This document shows positions 18,856 through 28,348 of a stretch of 64,000 bases of DNA, piece by piece. Below the pieces are notes generated by a model. That model saw only the letters and a program-made list of their open reading frames with translations, was not told the DNA's origin and ran no database searches. The position numbers were made by a program, and so were the translations under genes. The DNA comes from CAZUHB01 sp964620445 (lineage in GTDB: Bacteria > Planctomycetota > B15-G4 > CAYZWU01), in the NCBI GenBank assembly GCA_964620445.1, contig CAZUHB010000020.1:1-64000 (forward strand). The letters run 5' to 3'. The first letter of the stretch is position 1. Each line of letters starts with the position of its first letter.

Positions 18856-19314
18856 GGTCCGTTTCGTCGTCCCCTCTCTGATTGAATTGTACCATACCAG
18901 AAATCTCTCCGGGATATGAAGACACCCTCTTTGTCGCCCCTGTTCAACCCTGTGAAATCACGAATAACCTCTATCCCTCAAGGGGCGGCTCGAGCGCGTG
19001 CCGCGATCAGATCTGGCTTGACTGCAAGGGATCGTTTGGTAACCTCCCATGTTTGGCAAGCGAGAACATCTCTTTTCTATCTTGCTGTCAGAACGCACTT
19101 TCAGTTGATCGATGCGCCGCGGGTCCGAGATAAAACTACGAGCGGCACGGAAGAGAGGTTTCTTGTCCGATCTCGGTGTTTTATACGGCGTTGATTGGCC
19201 GTTAAAAATCTCGTTCCGACAAGAAGCTCTCGAACTGGCGACAGACTTTGGCCCTTCCCGATACGGGAAGGACGCTGTATTTCTCCACGGATTTCCGTTC
19301 CTTTTCGGGCAGCC
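18856..19314. other. Divergent intergenic region between kinase and ABC exporter
   Basis: About 460 bp between divergent genes, likely to hold both promoters. I see no convincing -35/-10 pair. A 92-codon plus-strand open frame (18916-19194) lacks a ribosome site and family resemblance and is not called. Confidence 0.4.
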
Positions 19315-21072
19315 ATGATAAAAAAGATACGCCGGCTCCTCACATATCTTTTTCCATACAGTCGTACGATCGTATGCACGTGGGTCATTTCTCTCATCAC
19401 CCTGGTTTTGCAGATCATCACGATCTGGGTCGGCGCAACCATCATCGAAAGGGTTCTCGGCGACGGAAGCTCGCTCTCCACCGTAGACATGTCGGGAGGA
19501 ATCGTCGGATTCCTCGATGATCTGAGCGGCTCATTGTTCGATGAGAATTCGCTTTTCGACTCGTTGTTATACGGAATCGGCGCGCTTCTGCTCTTACAGG
19601 TCGCGTCGACAGCGCTGGGCATTGTCAAACTGTACCTGTTGCTGACCGTGAACCAGTCCGTTTTGTTCGATCTGCGCCAGCAGCTTTTCGGCCATCTCAC
19701 GAACATCGACCTTTCGTTCTCACGCACTTTTCGCCACGGTGAAATCACCTCGCTCTTCACCAACGACGTGGAGCGCATGCACATCGCCCTCATCAACTCG
19801 TCGGACCGAATGTTCATGGAGCCGATACGTCTGATCATCGGGGTGACGCTGATGGTGATCCTTTCCCCGGAGCTCACCGCCTGTATTTTCGTTTTCCTGA
19901 TCGTGGGGGCTCTTGTCGTCCACTTCGTCGGGGACAGGATCGAAACGATCTATCGCACGTTCTACGAGAAGACCGCCTCTCTTCACGGCCATCTGACCGA
20001 GTATCTGTCATCGGTTCTCGTCGCGCGTTCACTCGGCAGAGAAGAGTTCGAAAGAAAAAAATTCGACACGGCGTGCAAGGGGCTGAAGAAGGCGTCCGTT
20101 CAAAAAAACCTGACTCCGACCATAATGCCGGAAGCGATAAATATACTCCTCCTTCTGGGCGGTGCCGGATTGCTCGCGATCGGCGGGTACCAGGTTTTCG
20201 TAAAAGAAACGATGGAGAGGCATGTCCTCCTCAAGATGGCCTTGCTGCTCCCCATGGTATACAACCCGATGGAATCGATCGCGTCTCTTTACACGGAGAT
20301 CAGAGCGTCGATGGCGACGGCAAAAAGGGTTTTCACTTTCCTCGATCACAAACCGGCACATCCGGCGGAGAACAGAACTCACAAAATAATCACCTTTGAA
20401 AAAAATATCGAATTCAAGAACGTTCATTTCGGAATCGACGATAATACGATTCTTCATGATGTTTCGTTCGAAATACCGCGGGGGCGAATCACACTTTTTT
20501 ACGGTCCGTCGGGAGGCGGAAAGACGACCATCCTGTCCTTGATGGCCGGCTTGTATGAACGATCGGGGGGCACGATAGAGATCGACGGCATAGACCTGTC
20601 GATCGTGGAGCTGAAGAGCCTGAGAAAGTTGATCGCTTTCGTACCCCAGGAGCCCGTGCTTCTGAACGCTTCCGTGAAAGACAACATGCTCTACGCGAAT
20701 CCCGACGCCACGGACGACGCCATCATCCACGCGCTGAAGCAGGTTTCTCTCTGGACCGACAGGTGCGTTTTCTACGACGGTCTGGATACTCCCGTCGGCA
20801 ACCGGGGTGAACTCATTTCAGGTGGAGAGAGACAGAGACTGACGGTCGCGCGATCATTGCTTGCCGATCCGAAAATCATCCTGCTCGACGAACCGACCTC
20901 CATGATCGACAGGGAAAACAGGCTGCGCATGTACGATACGATCGTCGAGATCGCCCGCGAGAGGACCGTCGTCGTCGCCGCTCACGACGAGAGGATCAGG
21001 GAATACGCCGATCTGATGATCGAGGTGCACGATGGCACGGCGACATCGATCGGCAGCGACGCTTCGAGTTGA
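19315..21072 (+). CDS. ABC exporter (fused membrane and ATPase domains)
   Basis: The 585-residue protein is a half-transporter of the exporter class. Residues 1 to about 320 form six membrane helices (first: TIVCTWVISLITLVLQIITIWVG). The ATPase domain has Walker A YGPSGGGKTT, the signature ISGGERQRL, Walker B IILLDEPTSMID and the switch histidine in VVVAAHDER. No N-terminal C39 peptidase domain is present, so it cannot trim a double-glycine leader itself; this fits a locus with a separate B2 peptidase. In context it most likely exports the finished peptide and may give self-protection, though a lipid or drug role cannot be excluded. The ATG is chosen as the first one that precedes a normal exporter N-terminus; upstream codons in this frame look non-coding. 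Confidence 0.9.
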   Translation: MIKKIRRLLTYLFPYSRTIVCTWVISLITLVLQIITIWVGATIIERVLGDGSSLSTVDMSGGIVGFLDDLSGSLFDENSLFDSLLYGIGALLLLQVASTALGIVKLYLLLTVNQSVLFDLRQQLFGHLTNIDLSFSRTFRHGEITSLFTNDVERMHIALINSSDRMFMEPIRLIIGVTLMVILSPELTACIFVFLIVGALVVHFVGDRIETIYRTFYEKTASLHGHLTEYLSSVLVARSLGREEFERKKFDTACKGLKKASVQKNLTPTIMPEAINILLLLGGAGLLAIGGYQVFVKETMERHVLLKMALLLPMVYNPMESIASLYTEIRASMATAKRVFTFLDHKPAHPAENRTHKIITFEKNIEFKNVHFGIDDNTILHDVSFEIPRGRITLFYGPSGGGKTTILSLMAGLYERSGGTIEIDGIDLSIVELKSLRKLIAFVPQEPVLLNASVKDNMLYANPDATDDAIIHALKQVSLWTDRCVFYDGLDTPVGNRGELISGGERQRLTVARSLLADPKIILLDEPTSMIDRENRLRMYDTIVEIARERTVVVAAHDERIREYADLMIEVHDGTATSIGSDASS

Positions 21073-21080
21073 ACGAGGGA

Positions 21081-22292
21081 TCACGATCGGCTTTCGGCAT
21101 CCTCGAAAATCTCTTCGACAGTCTCGTGAATGGTGTCCAGCCGCGTTCCGAGCTCGAGCTCGTATCCCGGGCAGGAATCGGCGAGATGAAGCAGTATTTT
21201 CATCTGGTCCACCCGGGAGGAGAAGAAACTCGTGGGATCGAGAACCTGCTGCAGGAGCTGAGCGAAAACATCGTTCTTGGATATTCTGGAGAATTTGTGC
21301 CCGGCGGGGTGATCGGAATTCTGGCGCAGGAACAGGAGGGCGTCCGGCGCGAGCCAATCGTGGCCGCTCTCGGCGATAATTTCGGGGGGGAGGGCGAAAG
21401 GCTTCTTCGTTTCCGTCTCTTCTCTTCCGAGAGACGATTCGAGCCGGTCCAGGGATTCCGGGGCTTCGCCGACGAAACGAGGAACCGATTTGAAGCCGGA
21501 GACACGGAGAGATTCGGATCCGTCGAACCTGATGCGGCACAGCTCGTCGCCGAGATAGGAATACCCCGCGCGCACCAGTGAAAGAACGGTCGTCGTCTTT
21601 CCCGCCCCACTCTCCCCGGTAATGATCACGCTCCGCCCCCCACCGTGCACCAATCCCGCATGAAGGCAGTATTGGTTCCGCCACCGGAGAAAGACCTCGA
21701 CCGCCAGAAGGCCAAGCTCATCGCAATCCTGGAAAAAGGTCTCGTCCGAATCTCCGTCATTCTCATTGCGATGCGCAAGCACGACGCGCAAGGGACGCCC
21801 CGGCTCGGTGTGATAGGAAGCGAGAAAGTCGAAAGGCCGCCAGAGACATTTGACTTCATCCCAGAGAATATGGAAGAAGTCGCCCGATTGCGCGACCGAC
21901 GAGGGCTCGGGTCCCCAGAAAGTACTTTCGAGATCACCCAATGCGTCTTCGGGTATGGTAATCGCCCGCATGCCGTCGGTTGGGGTATAGGTGTCGGGAT
22001 TTTTCTGCTTCATCCCAAAAGGCAGCGCGATGTTCTTGCCATGGTCTAGTTCTAGAAAGAATGTCTCACAGGCATATTCCCAATCGGTTGATTCTATATC
22101 CACCTCGATCCCCAGACTTACCAGGGCGGTGCGGATGTTGTTCAGCCCGATCTCCATGTTCGACACGATTCGACAGCATCGGCCGTCCAGCCGGAAACCC
22201 AACGAATGGCCGAAATCGGGCGGGCTCTCGATATTTCTCGAGATCCAACCCACAACCGGATCGAATTCCATCGGCTTACCCGCTTTCTTCAT
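21081..22292 (-). CDS. HPr-kinase-like protein (HprK-related kinase) 2
   Basis: A 403-residue protein with an unfamiliar N-terminal half (1 to about 200) and a C-terminal HPr-kinase-like P-loop domain: HAGLVHGGGRSVIITGESGAGKTT (positions 211-234), where GESGAGKTT is the Walker A, followed by SYLGDELCRI, equal to the HprK DD/DE metal site. It differs clearly from the shorter kinase encoded at 18.1-18.9 kb, so the locus has two distinct kinases. It lies 89 bp downstream of a radical SAM gene on the same strand, preceded by GGAAG, and converges with the ABC exporter (8-bp gap). A role in phosphorylating or binding the island's peptide is inferred. Confidence 0.72.
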   Translation of the reverse strand: MKKAGKPMEFDPVVGWISRNIESPPDFGHSLGFRLDGRCCRIVSNMEIGLNNIRTALVSLGIEVDIESTDWEYACETFFLELDHGKNIALPFGMKQKNPDTYTPTDGMRAITIPEDALGDLESTFWGPEPSSVAQSGDFFHILWDEVKCLWRPFDFLASYHTEPGRPLRVVLAHRNENDGDSDETFFQDCDELGLLAVEVFLRWRNQYCLHAGLVHGGGRSVIITGESGAGKTTTVLSLVRAGYSYLGDELCRIRFDGSESLRVSGFKSVPRFVGEAPESLDRLESSLGREETETKKPFALPPEIIAESGHDWLAPDALLFLRQNSDHPAGHKFSRISKNDVFAQLLQQVLDPTSFFSSRVDQMKILLHLADSCPGYELELGTRLDTIHETVEEIFEDAESRS

Positions 22293-22381
22293 GAATCTTC
22301 CATACCCTGTGGCCTGGTCTGATCAGACACGGCGCTCGACTTTCTGCCTCTTCGACGGCCCGACGCAAGAACGGGCGAATA

Positions 22382-23545
22382 TCAACTGGTCGCGTATTTT
22401 CGAACCTTTCCCGCCAGTTCATATCGATCGATGGCATCAACAAAGAAGTCGTCCAAAAGAATGGAGTTTTCTGTATATTCAATTGTTGAAAACCGTTTTC
22501 CCGCGACTCCACGGAACAGCTTGACGTCATTCGCACAATCGTGAAGAGTGACACCGCTCCACGATTCCGACACGGCAAGATCGAATATATCGTAAATGAG
22601 ATGCCGGCTTTTTATCGGTGACACATAGGCCTTTTTATGGCGATAGACAGGTCCCTCGTCTTTCCATAGATCTTTCATCATGGCGGCTGCCGTCATTTGA
22701 AGTTCGGCAAGATGAATGTGGGTGACTCCCGTGTCGAGTATCGCCTTGCGCTTGTTGACAAAGCTCTCGAAATACTGCGTGAAGACCGGAGACTCGATGC
22801 AGACATATTCGAAGTACTTTCTCGCAACACCGATTTTCTTGATCACCGCATCCGAACAATCCGTCGCCGCGAGGTTGAATCGAATCTCCTTGAGGCCGGC
22901 GTCGGCCAGCCGCCGCAGGGTGTCTTCCGTGACCAGCGTCCCATTCGTGTACAGGTACTGATAGATATTGTGATCGGCAATGAGCCGCATCGCGGGATAG
23001 ATCTTTTCTTTCTCGCAAAGCGGTTCGTAGTAAACCCATCCAAATGCGCGCCCTTCCACATTTTGATTGTCCAGCATCGCCGAGAGGGCGTGAATGTCGA
23101 TCATGGAATCGCCCAGGGAGTAATGATGGGGTGCGAGCGGTTCGGCGAAACTCTGCCCGTCGTAGTAACAAAACTTGCAGTCGAGATTGCAGATCGAGCT
23201 ATGCCGGAGCGACACGTTTTTGCCCTTCAGACAGTAATCGGCGCAACCGGGCACCAGCGAGCCCCCCCAGTAGGCGAGCATCCTGTTCTTGTCCTCTTTC
23301 AGGCCGGGGACGGCGGCTTTCCGTTTTTCGATGCTCCCTCGGACGGCGCTCTCCACGTGGTGTTCGATCTGATCGCAAACGAACGTACGGTAGTGATCGG
23401 CCGCCGCTTCCCGGATCTTTGGATCAGGAGGCAGATCGCGCCGCGAGTGAAGCCGGCTGAGGGCGATGTCACCTTCGAGGCGGCGTGTGACGATATCGAC
23501 GAGTTCTTTCTTGTCCAGGAACTCTGAACGGTGGCTTTTTTCCAA
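22382..23545 (-). CDS. Radical SAM enzyme, island copy 1
   Basis: The radical SAM cluster motif CNLDCKFC (CxxxCxxC; Cys 119, 123 and 126 from the start used) is followed by YYDGQSF, and the TIM-barrel strands can be traced (YLYTNGTLVTEDTLRRL, LKEIRFNLAATDCSD). About 110 residues precede the motif and contain CADYCLKG just before it, possibly an extra metal site or substrate-binding region. The enzyme should cleave S-adenosylmethionine to a 5'-deoxyadenosyl radical; substrate unknown. It lacks a clear SPASM domain. The start is a TTG with GAGGAG upstream; TTG at 23572 and GTG at 23560 are also in frame. Followed by the second HPr-kinase-like gene. Confidence 0.82.
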   Translation of the reverse strand: MEKSHRSEFLDKKELVDIVTRRLEGDIALSRLHSRRDLPPDPKIREAAADHYRTFVCDQIEHHVESAVRGSIEKRKAAVPGLKEDKNRMLAYWGGSLVPGCADYCLKGKNVSLRHSSICNLDCKFCYYDGQSFAEPLAPHHYSLGDSMIDIHALSAMLDNQNVEGRAFGWVYYEPLCEKEKIYPAMRLIADHNIYQYLYTNGTLVTEDTLRRLADAGLKEIRFNLAATDCSDAVIKKIGVARKYFEYVCIESPVFTQYFESFVNKRKAILDTGVTHIHLAELQMTAAAMMKDLWKDEGPVYRHKKAYVSPIKSRHLIYDIFDLAVSESWSGVTLHDCANDVKLFRGVAGKRFSTIEYTENSILLDDFFVDAIDRYELAGKVRKYATS

Positions 23546-23572
23546 GTGACTCCTCTTCACGATGCGGGCCAA

Positions 23573-23917
23573 CGGGCCTTTGGTTGTCTGAATACCGGAT
23601 CCAACAGATTCGCCGATCGGGAAACTAAGGTCGGAACGAACAGGTACTTTCCCAATGGGTCACGGGATAAAAAAGTCTAACAAACGGAATTATTCGAGAG
23701 CAAGCCAAGAATGGCCGGCTCTTTCCGCACGCGGCTGATCGCATCAGCATGAAAAGGCCGCCTTTTTGCTGATCCGCGTCCCCGGCAGAAAGAGAGATGA
23801 TCTGTTGTGAATTTTCTTTAACATCTTTAAAATCAAAAGTTAGGATGTGTTCAACAACCGTCCGAAAGGCATTCACTTCGGTTGACCCAGCTGGCATTCG
23901 TTACTTGATCAACTTCT
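23573..23917. other. Divergent intergenic region with hairpin and A/T-rich stretch
   Basis: This 345-bp region separates the minus-strand radical SAM gene from the plus-strand activase operon. It holds the stem-loop at 23743-23773 and an A/T-rich stretch (about 23815-23845) that could hold the operon promoter. A minus-strand 90-codon open frame (23625-23897) is a weak peptide candidate without a ribosome site. Confidence 0.4.
23743..23773. terminator. Imperfect stem-loop with A/T flanks
   Basis: ATCAGC pairs with GCTGAT, and within it AAAAGGC faces GCCTTTTT. Because the arms are A-rich and T-rich it could work as a hairpin in either direction. It may insulate the divergent transcripts or act as a leader hairpin. 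Confidence 0.4.
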
Positions 23918-26900
23918 ATGGATCCCAGGGCCATGCTCACCACTGATCCCACGACTCGCCACAATCGAACGGAGTCGCGCATTCAGCGCATCGTGGGACA
24001 GAAGGCGCCGGAACGCCATCTCGGGATCGACGTGGGTACGGAGACGATCAAGATCGTGGAGGTTCGTTCGAGCAGGGACCGGATCACCGTGGCGCGGCGC
24101 ATCATTGCCGAACACTTCAAGAATCCGGGCGATTTGTTGGGCGAACTGCTTTCTGAAATCGATTGGCACTCCGTCGATTCCGCGGCAGCAACCGGCCGCG
24201 GCGGCAGCCTGCTCGATCTGGCGCGCATTCCGAGCAAAGCCGCCCTGACCCGCGGCGTCCGCGAAGCTCACGGGGAGCATGAGCCGATGACGGTCGTCTC
24301 TCTCGGCTGTCACGGTTTCTCCGTGCTCGAGCTGCACCCCGGCGAGCATCAGACCTATCGTGAAAACTCGCGCTGCTCTCAGGGAACGGGCAATTTTCTC
24401 AGGCAGCTCGTGGAGCGGCTCGGTCTCACCATCGAGGAGGCCGGAGAGCTCTGCGCCGGTATCGAGAAACCCGCCGTTCTCTCCGGACGGTGCCCGGTCA
24501 TTCTCAAGACCGACATGACCCATCTCGCCAACAAGGGCGAAGACCGCGCCGCGATCCTGGCGGGACTGTACGATGCGGTGTGCGAGAACGTGCAATCCCT
24601 GATCAAGCCGGACCTTTCCCCTCCACGGTTCCTGCTCGTGGGCGGCCTGGCCCGCGTGGGGCGGATCAGAAACCACTTTCGAAACTTCCTCGAAGGCCGG
24701 CGCAAAACCCTTCTCGACACCGATCCGGAGGAGGGGCTCTACCTCGAAGCCCTGGGTGCGGCGCTCATCTCCATGGAGCGCGCCCGGCCCGTTCCGTGCC
24801 TCGACGCTCTCTTCGCGCCACGTCAAAAAGAAGTGTTCGAACAGCTGCCGCCCCTGTCCGCCTCCCTGCACAAGGTCCGCCGATTGCGCCCGGCGCCTGT
24901 GCCGGACGATTTTTCTCCCGGTGCGATCGTTCTCGGATTCGACATCGGATCGACAGGCGCCAAGGCGGTCGCCCTGGACGCGGAGACCACCGATCTCCTG
25001 TGGCAGGGATATGTCAAGACACTCGGCAACCCCCTTCGCGCCGCGCAGAAGCTGGCCGCCTCTTTTCTCGCGGAGACGGAAAAGGGCCGCGCGATCCGCG
25101 CCATCGGAGTCACGGGATCGGGCAGGGAGATCGTGGGGATCCTCATGCGGGGCTGCTTCGGAGAGGAGCCGATTTTTGTGCTCAACGAAATCGCCGCTCA
25201 CGCCGAGGGAGCGCTGTACCATGACGGGAAAGTCGACACGATCTTCGAGATCGGAGGCCAGGACGCCAAGTACATCAGCCTGGAACGGGGGCGGATCACC
25301 CAGGCGGCGATGAACGAGGCATGCAGCGCCGGCACGGGTTCCTTCATCGAAGAACAGGGCGACAAGTTCGAAGCCGTGACCGGCGTGGAAGATCTGAGCC
25401 GTATCGCGATGGAGGCGAAGAGCGGCGTGTCGCTCGGGCAGCACTGCTCGGTCTTCATGGCACAGGTGATAGACGAGGCGGTCTCGGCCAACATCCCGCG
25501 GGCCGACATCGTGGCCGGCATCTACGATTCCGTCGTTCAGAACTATCTCAACCGGGTGAAGGGCAACCGGGCGCTGGGAAAACGCCTCTTCTGCCAGGGC
25601 ATGCCGTTCACGTCGGACGCGCTGGCCGCCGCGGTGGCGCGGCGGACCGGACAGACCGTTGTCGTCCCGCCGAATCCGGGTACGATCGGCGCCCTCGGTA
25701 TCGGCCTCCTGACGCTGAAAGAGATCGACGTGGCGCACCGCGCGCCCCTCGACCTGTCCCGGCTTCTCGAGACCACACTCGATCGCAGGGAGACCTTCAC
25801 CTGCACCTCGACCAAGGGCTGCGGAAAACCGCCCAACAGATGCCGGATCGAGAAGTTCTCGACGATCCTCGGCGGGGAGAGGCGCGATTTTCTCTGGGGA
25901 GGAAATTGCTCCCTCTACCAATCGGGCGGCATCCGTCCCCCCCTGCCCGATGGCGCGCCCGATCCCTTTCGAGAGAGACGGCTCCTGATCGAGAAGCTGA
26001 TCGGGTCGCGGCCGGAAGAGAGCAATCGTCCCGTCGTCGCGATCGCCGACGAGTTCTCTCTCAAGGAGATGCTCCCCTTTCTGGCCGGATTCATCGACCG
26101 GCTGGGATTCGACGTCCAGATCCACTCGGCCGCTGATCGCGGCACGCTCAAACGGGGCATCGAGATCGCGGAAGTTCCCTTCTGCGCCCCGATGCAGATC
26201 TTTCTCGGTGTCGTGGCCGAGATGCTCGACGGCGAACCGGATTTTGTTCTCGTCCCGCGGGTGCGCGAGCTCTGCCGCACGGGAGAAGAGACCGATGCCG
26301 CAACCTGTCCCGTGATACAGGGTGCACCCGACATCATCGGCAAGTCCTTTTCGGGTGTCCGCGAGGGGAAGATGATCTCTCCGCGGATCGATGTCGGTCC
26401 AGAAAACATGGAATCGCGACGCTTCATCGCGTCCGCCCGCGGGCTGGCCCGTTTGCTGGGAAGGGCGGACAGGGCCGGTGCCGCGCTGGAGGCCGGAAAG
26501 CGCACCCAGCAACGGTTCGACAGGGAACGCAAGGAAATCGGGCGCCGGGCGCTGAGATTCGCGAGGGATGCCGGGATTCCGGCGGTTGTGGTGATCGGCC
26601 ACGACTACACGATTCACAACGACGTGCTCAACTCGAACGTTCCGAACCTGCTCCGCTCGCAAGGGGCTGTCGCCGTCCCCCTCGATTGCTATCCCCTCTC
26701 GGACGAAACGCCGCTCTTCGAGGACCTCTACTGGGGATGCGCACAGGCCGGTATGCGGGCCGCGCACCAGATCCGGCGCGCCGACGGGATCTACGCCGTG
26801 TATTGCACCAACTACTCATGCGGCCCGGACAGTTTCAACCTGCATTTCTTCGCCTATGCCATGGAAAACAAGCCCTTCGCGGTCATCGAGACCGACGGCC

Positions 26901-28348
26901 ACTCGGGCGACGTGGGCACGAAGACGCGGATCGAGGCGTTCCTCTACTGCATCGATGGGCACGAGCGGACCGGTAGGCAGGAGCGGGCCGCACTGGGCCA
27001 AAACGATTTCAAGACGATCGAAAACGACAAGCTCACGCCCGAGACGATGACGCGCAGCAGGGACAGGCTGTTGATTCCCAGGATGGGACCCTCCAGCGAG
27101 ATCCTGGGCTCCGCGCTGAGGGCGGAGGGAATCCGCGCCGAGGTGCTGCCCGCCCCGACGCGCGAGACGCTGTGCGTCGGACGCCGGCACACGTCGGGAC
27201 GAGAGTGCGTTCCGATGACGATCACGGCCGGCAGTCTGCTGGAAAGACTGGAGGCGGAACGCCGTTCGGCGGAGCGGTTCATGTTCCTCATGCCGAGCGC
27301 CCGCGGACCCTGTCGATTCGGCGTCTACAACCTCCTCCACAAGATGATACTGGAACGAACGGGATGGAAGGAACGGGTGCGGGTCGTGAGCCCTCTCGAT
27401 AGCGCCTATTTCGCGGGGATTTCCAATCACTTCCAGATACGGACTTTTGCCGGACTGGTCGCCTGTGATCTGCTCTTTGACGCGCTGCTCGACGTGCGCC
27501 CCGTCGAGACCGAGCCGGGTCTCGCGCAGGCGATCTATGATCGTTATCATCGGGTCATCCGGGAACTCGTGGGGCGTCCCTCGTCGGGCCGCCTCTCGGC
27601 GGCTCTCGGAGAGGTCTCACGCGGATTGTTCGGGTTGAGCGGCATCGTCGAGAGCGCCGCGGCGGAATTCAAGGCCGCCAAGGACTTCTCCCGTCGAATA
27701 CCGACCGTTGTCGTTGTTGGCGAAATCTATGTTCGCCTCGAATCCTTTGCCAACGATTTTCTGGTGGAAAAACTCGAGGAGCGGGGCGTGCGCGTGCAGG
27801 TCACGCCGATCACCGAATGGCTCGAATACACAACCTACTTGATCGGCCAGAGAATCCGTGAACGGAGAGGGCGAAAGACCGACAGCAAGATCCTGTCCCA
27901 GGCGATTCGCGGGCTGCAGGAGAGGATCTCGACGCGGCTTCACGGCACGATGGCCAGGGCTCTCGGCTGGGCCCGGCGCACCGCGCTCGATGCGACGCTG
28001 CACGCGGCGAAACCCTACCTGAGTCCGGAGGTCACGGGGGAGGCCGTCTTGACGCTCGGCCGTTCCCTTCACGATCACGAGCAGGGTTCGGTCCAGGGTG
28101 TCGTGTCTGTCGGCCCCCACGAGTGCCTGCCCAACAAGATCGCCGAGGCCCAGTTCGTTGCCGCCGCGCGGGACCGAAACCTCCTGACGCTCACGCTGCC
28201 CGTCAACGGCGACCCGCTCGACGTCGAGTTGATCGACAGATTCGTATTCGAGATCAGGCAGCGGTTCGACGCAAAGCCGGTCCGTTCGATGTACCATGAA
28301 AGGATGACGCGCCCGGCGAATCGCAGGGTGGATAGCGCACATGGGTGA
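23918..28348 (+). CDS. Large 2-hydroxyacyl-CoA-dehydratase-type activase (BadF/BadG/HgdC ATPase plus DUF2229)
   Basis: This 1476-residue protein has two ASKHA ATPase domains in tandem: HLGIDVGTETIKIVEV (about 33-48) with SQGTGNF, and VLGFDIGSTGAKAVALD (about 337) with IGGQDAKYI and NEACSAGTGSFIEEQ. DUF2229/HgdB-like regions follow, with Cys-rich CTSTKGCGKPPNRC and a dehydratase-like C-terminal half. Archetypal activators use ATP to push one electron from a [4Fe-4S] cluster into a partner dehydratase; the long fused form is common in anaerobes and its substrate is unknown. Its last 8 bp overlap the next gene, a SPASM radical SAM enzyme, so the two are translationally coupled. No separate dehydratase subunits are nearby. 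ATG at 23933 is an alternative start. Confidence 0.85.
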   Translation: MDPRAMLTTDPTTRHNRTESRIQRIVGQKAPERHLGIDVGTETIKIVEVRSSRDRITVARRIIAEHFKNPGDLLGELLSEIDWHSVDSAAATGRGGSLLDLARIPSKAALTRGVREAHGEHEPMTVVSLGCHGFSVLELHPGEHQTYRENSRCSQGTGNFLRQLVERLGLTIEEAGELCAGIEKPAVLSGRCPVILKTDMTHLANKGEDRAAILAGLYDAVCENVQSLIKPDLSPPRFLLVGGLARVGRIRNHFRNFLEGRRKTLLDTDPEEGLYLEALGAALISMERARPVPCLDALFAPRQKEVFEQLPPLSASLHKVRRLRPAPVPDDFSPGAIVLGFDIGSTGAKAVALDAETTDLLWQGYVKTLGNPLRAAQKLAASFLAETEKGRAIRAIGVTGSGREIVGILMRGCFGEEPIFVLNEIAAHAEGALYHDGKVDTIFEIGGQDAKYISLERGRITQAAMNEACSAGTGSFIEEQGDKFEAVTGVEDLSRIAMEAKSGVSLGQHCSVFMAQVIDEAVSANIPRADIVAGIYDSVVQNYLNRVKGNRALGKRLFCQGMPFTSDALAAAVARRTGQTVVVPPNPGTIGALGIGLLTLKEIDVAHRAPLDLSRLLETTLDRRETFTCTSTKGCGKPPNRCRIEKFSTILGGERRDFLWGGNCSLYQSGGIRPPLPDGAPDPFRERRLLIEKLIGSRPEESNRPVVAIADEFSLKEMLPFLAGFIDRLGFDVQIHSAADRGTLKRGIEIAEVPFCAPMQIFLGVVAEMLDGEPDFVLVPRVRELCRTGEETDAATCPVIQGAPDIIGKSFSGVREGKMISPRIDVGPENMESRRFIASARGLARLLGRADRAGAALEAGKRTQQRFDRERKEIGRRALRFARDAGIPAVVVIGHDYTIHNDVLNSNVPNLLRSQGAVAVPLDCYPLSDETPLFEDLYWGCAQAGMRAAHQIRRADGIYAVYCTNYSCGPDSFNLHFFAYAMENKPFAVIETDGHSGDVGTKTRIEAFLYCIDGHERTGRQERAALGQNDFKTIENDKLTPETMTRSRDRLLIPRMGPSSEILGSALRAEGIRAEVLPAPTRETLCVGRRHTSGRECVPMTITAGSLLERLEAERRSAERFMFLMPSARGPCRFGVYNLLHKMILERTGWKERVRVVSPLDSAYFAGISNHFQIRTFAGLVACDLLFDALLDVRPVETEPGLAQAIYDRYHRVIRELVGRPSSGRLSAALGEVSRGLFGLSGIVESAAAEFKAAKDFSRRIPTVVVVGEIYVRLESFANDFLVEKLEERGVRVQVTPITEWLEYTTYLIGQRIRERRGRKTDSKILSQAIRGLQERISTRLHGTMARALGWARRTALDATLHAAKPYLSPEVTGEAVLTLGRSLHDHEQGSVQGVVSVGPHECLPNKIAEAQFVAAARDRNLLTLTLPVNGDPLDVELIDRFVFEIRQRFDAKPVRSMYHERMTRPANRRVDSAHG

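Noticed and set aside
18916..19194. 92-codon plus-strand open frame between kinase and ABC exporter
   Set aside because: No ribosome site, no leader motif, no family resemblance.
23909..26767. 952-codon minus-strand open frame
   Set aside because: Antisense to the activase gene, which has all expected motifs.
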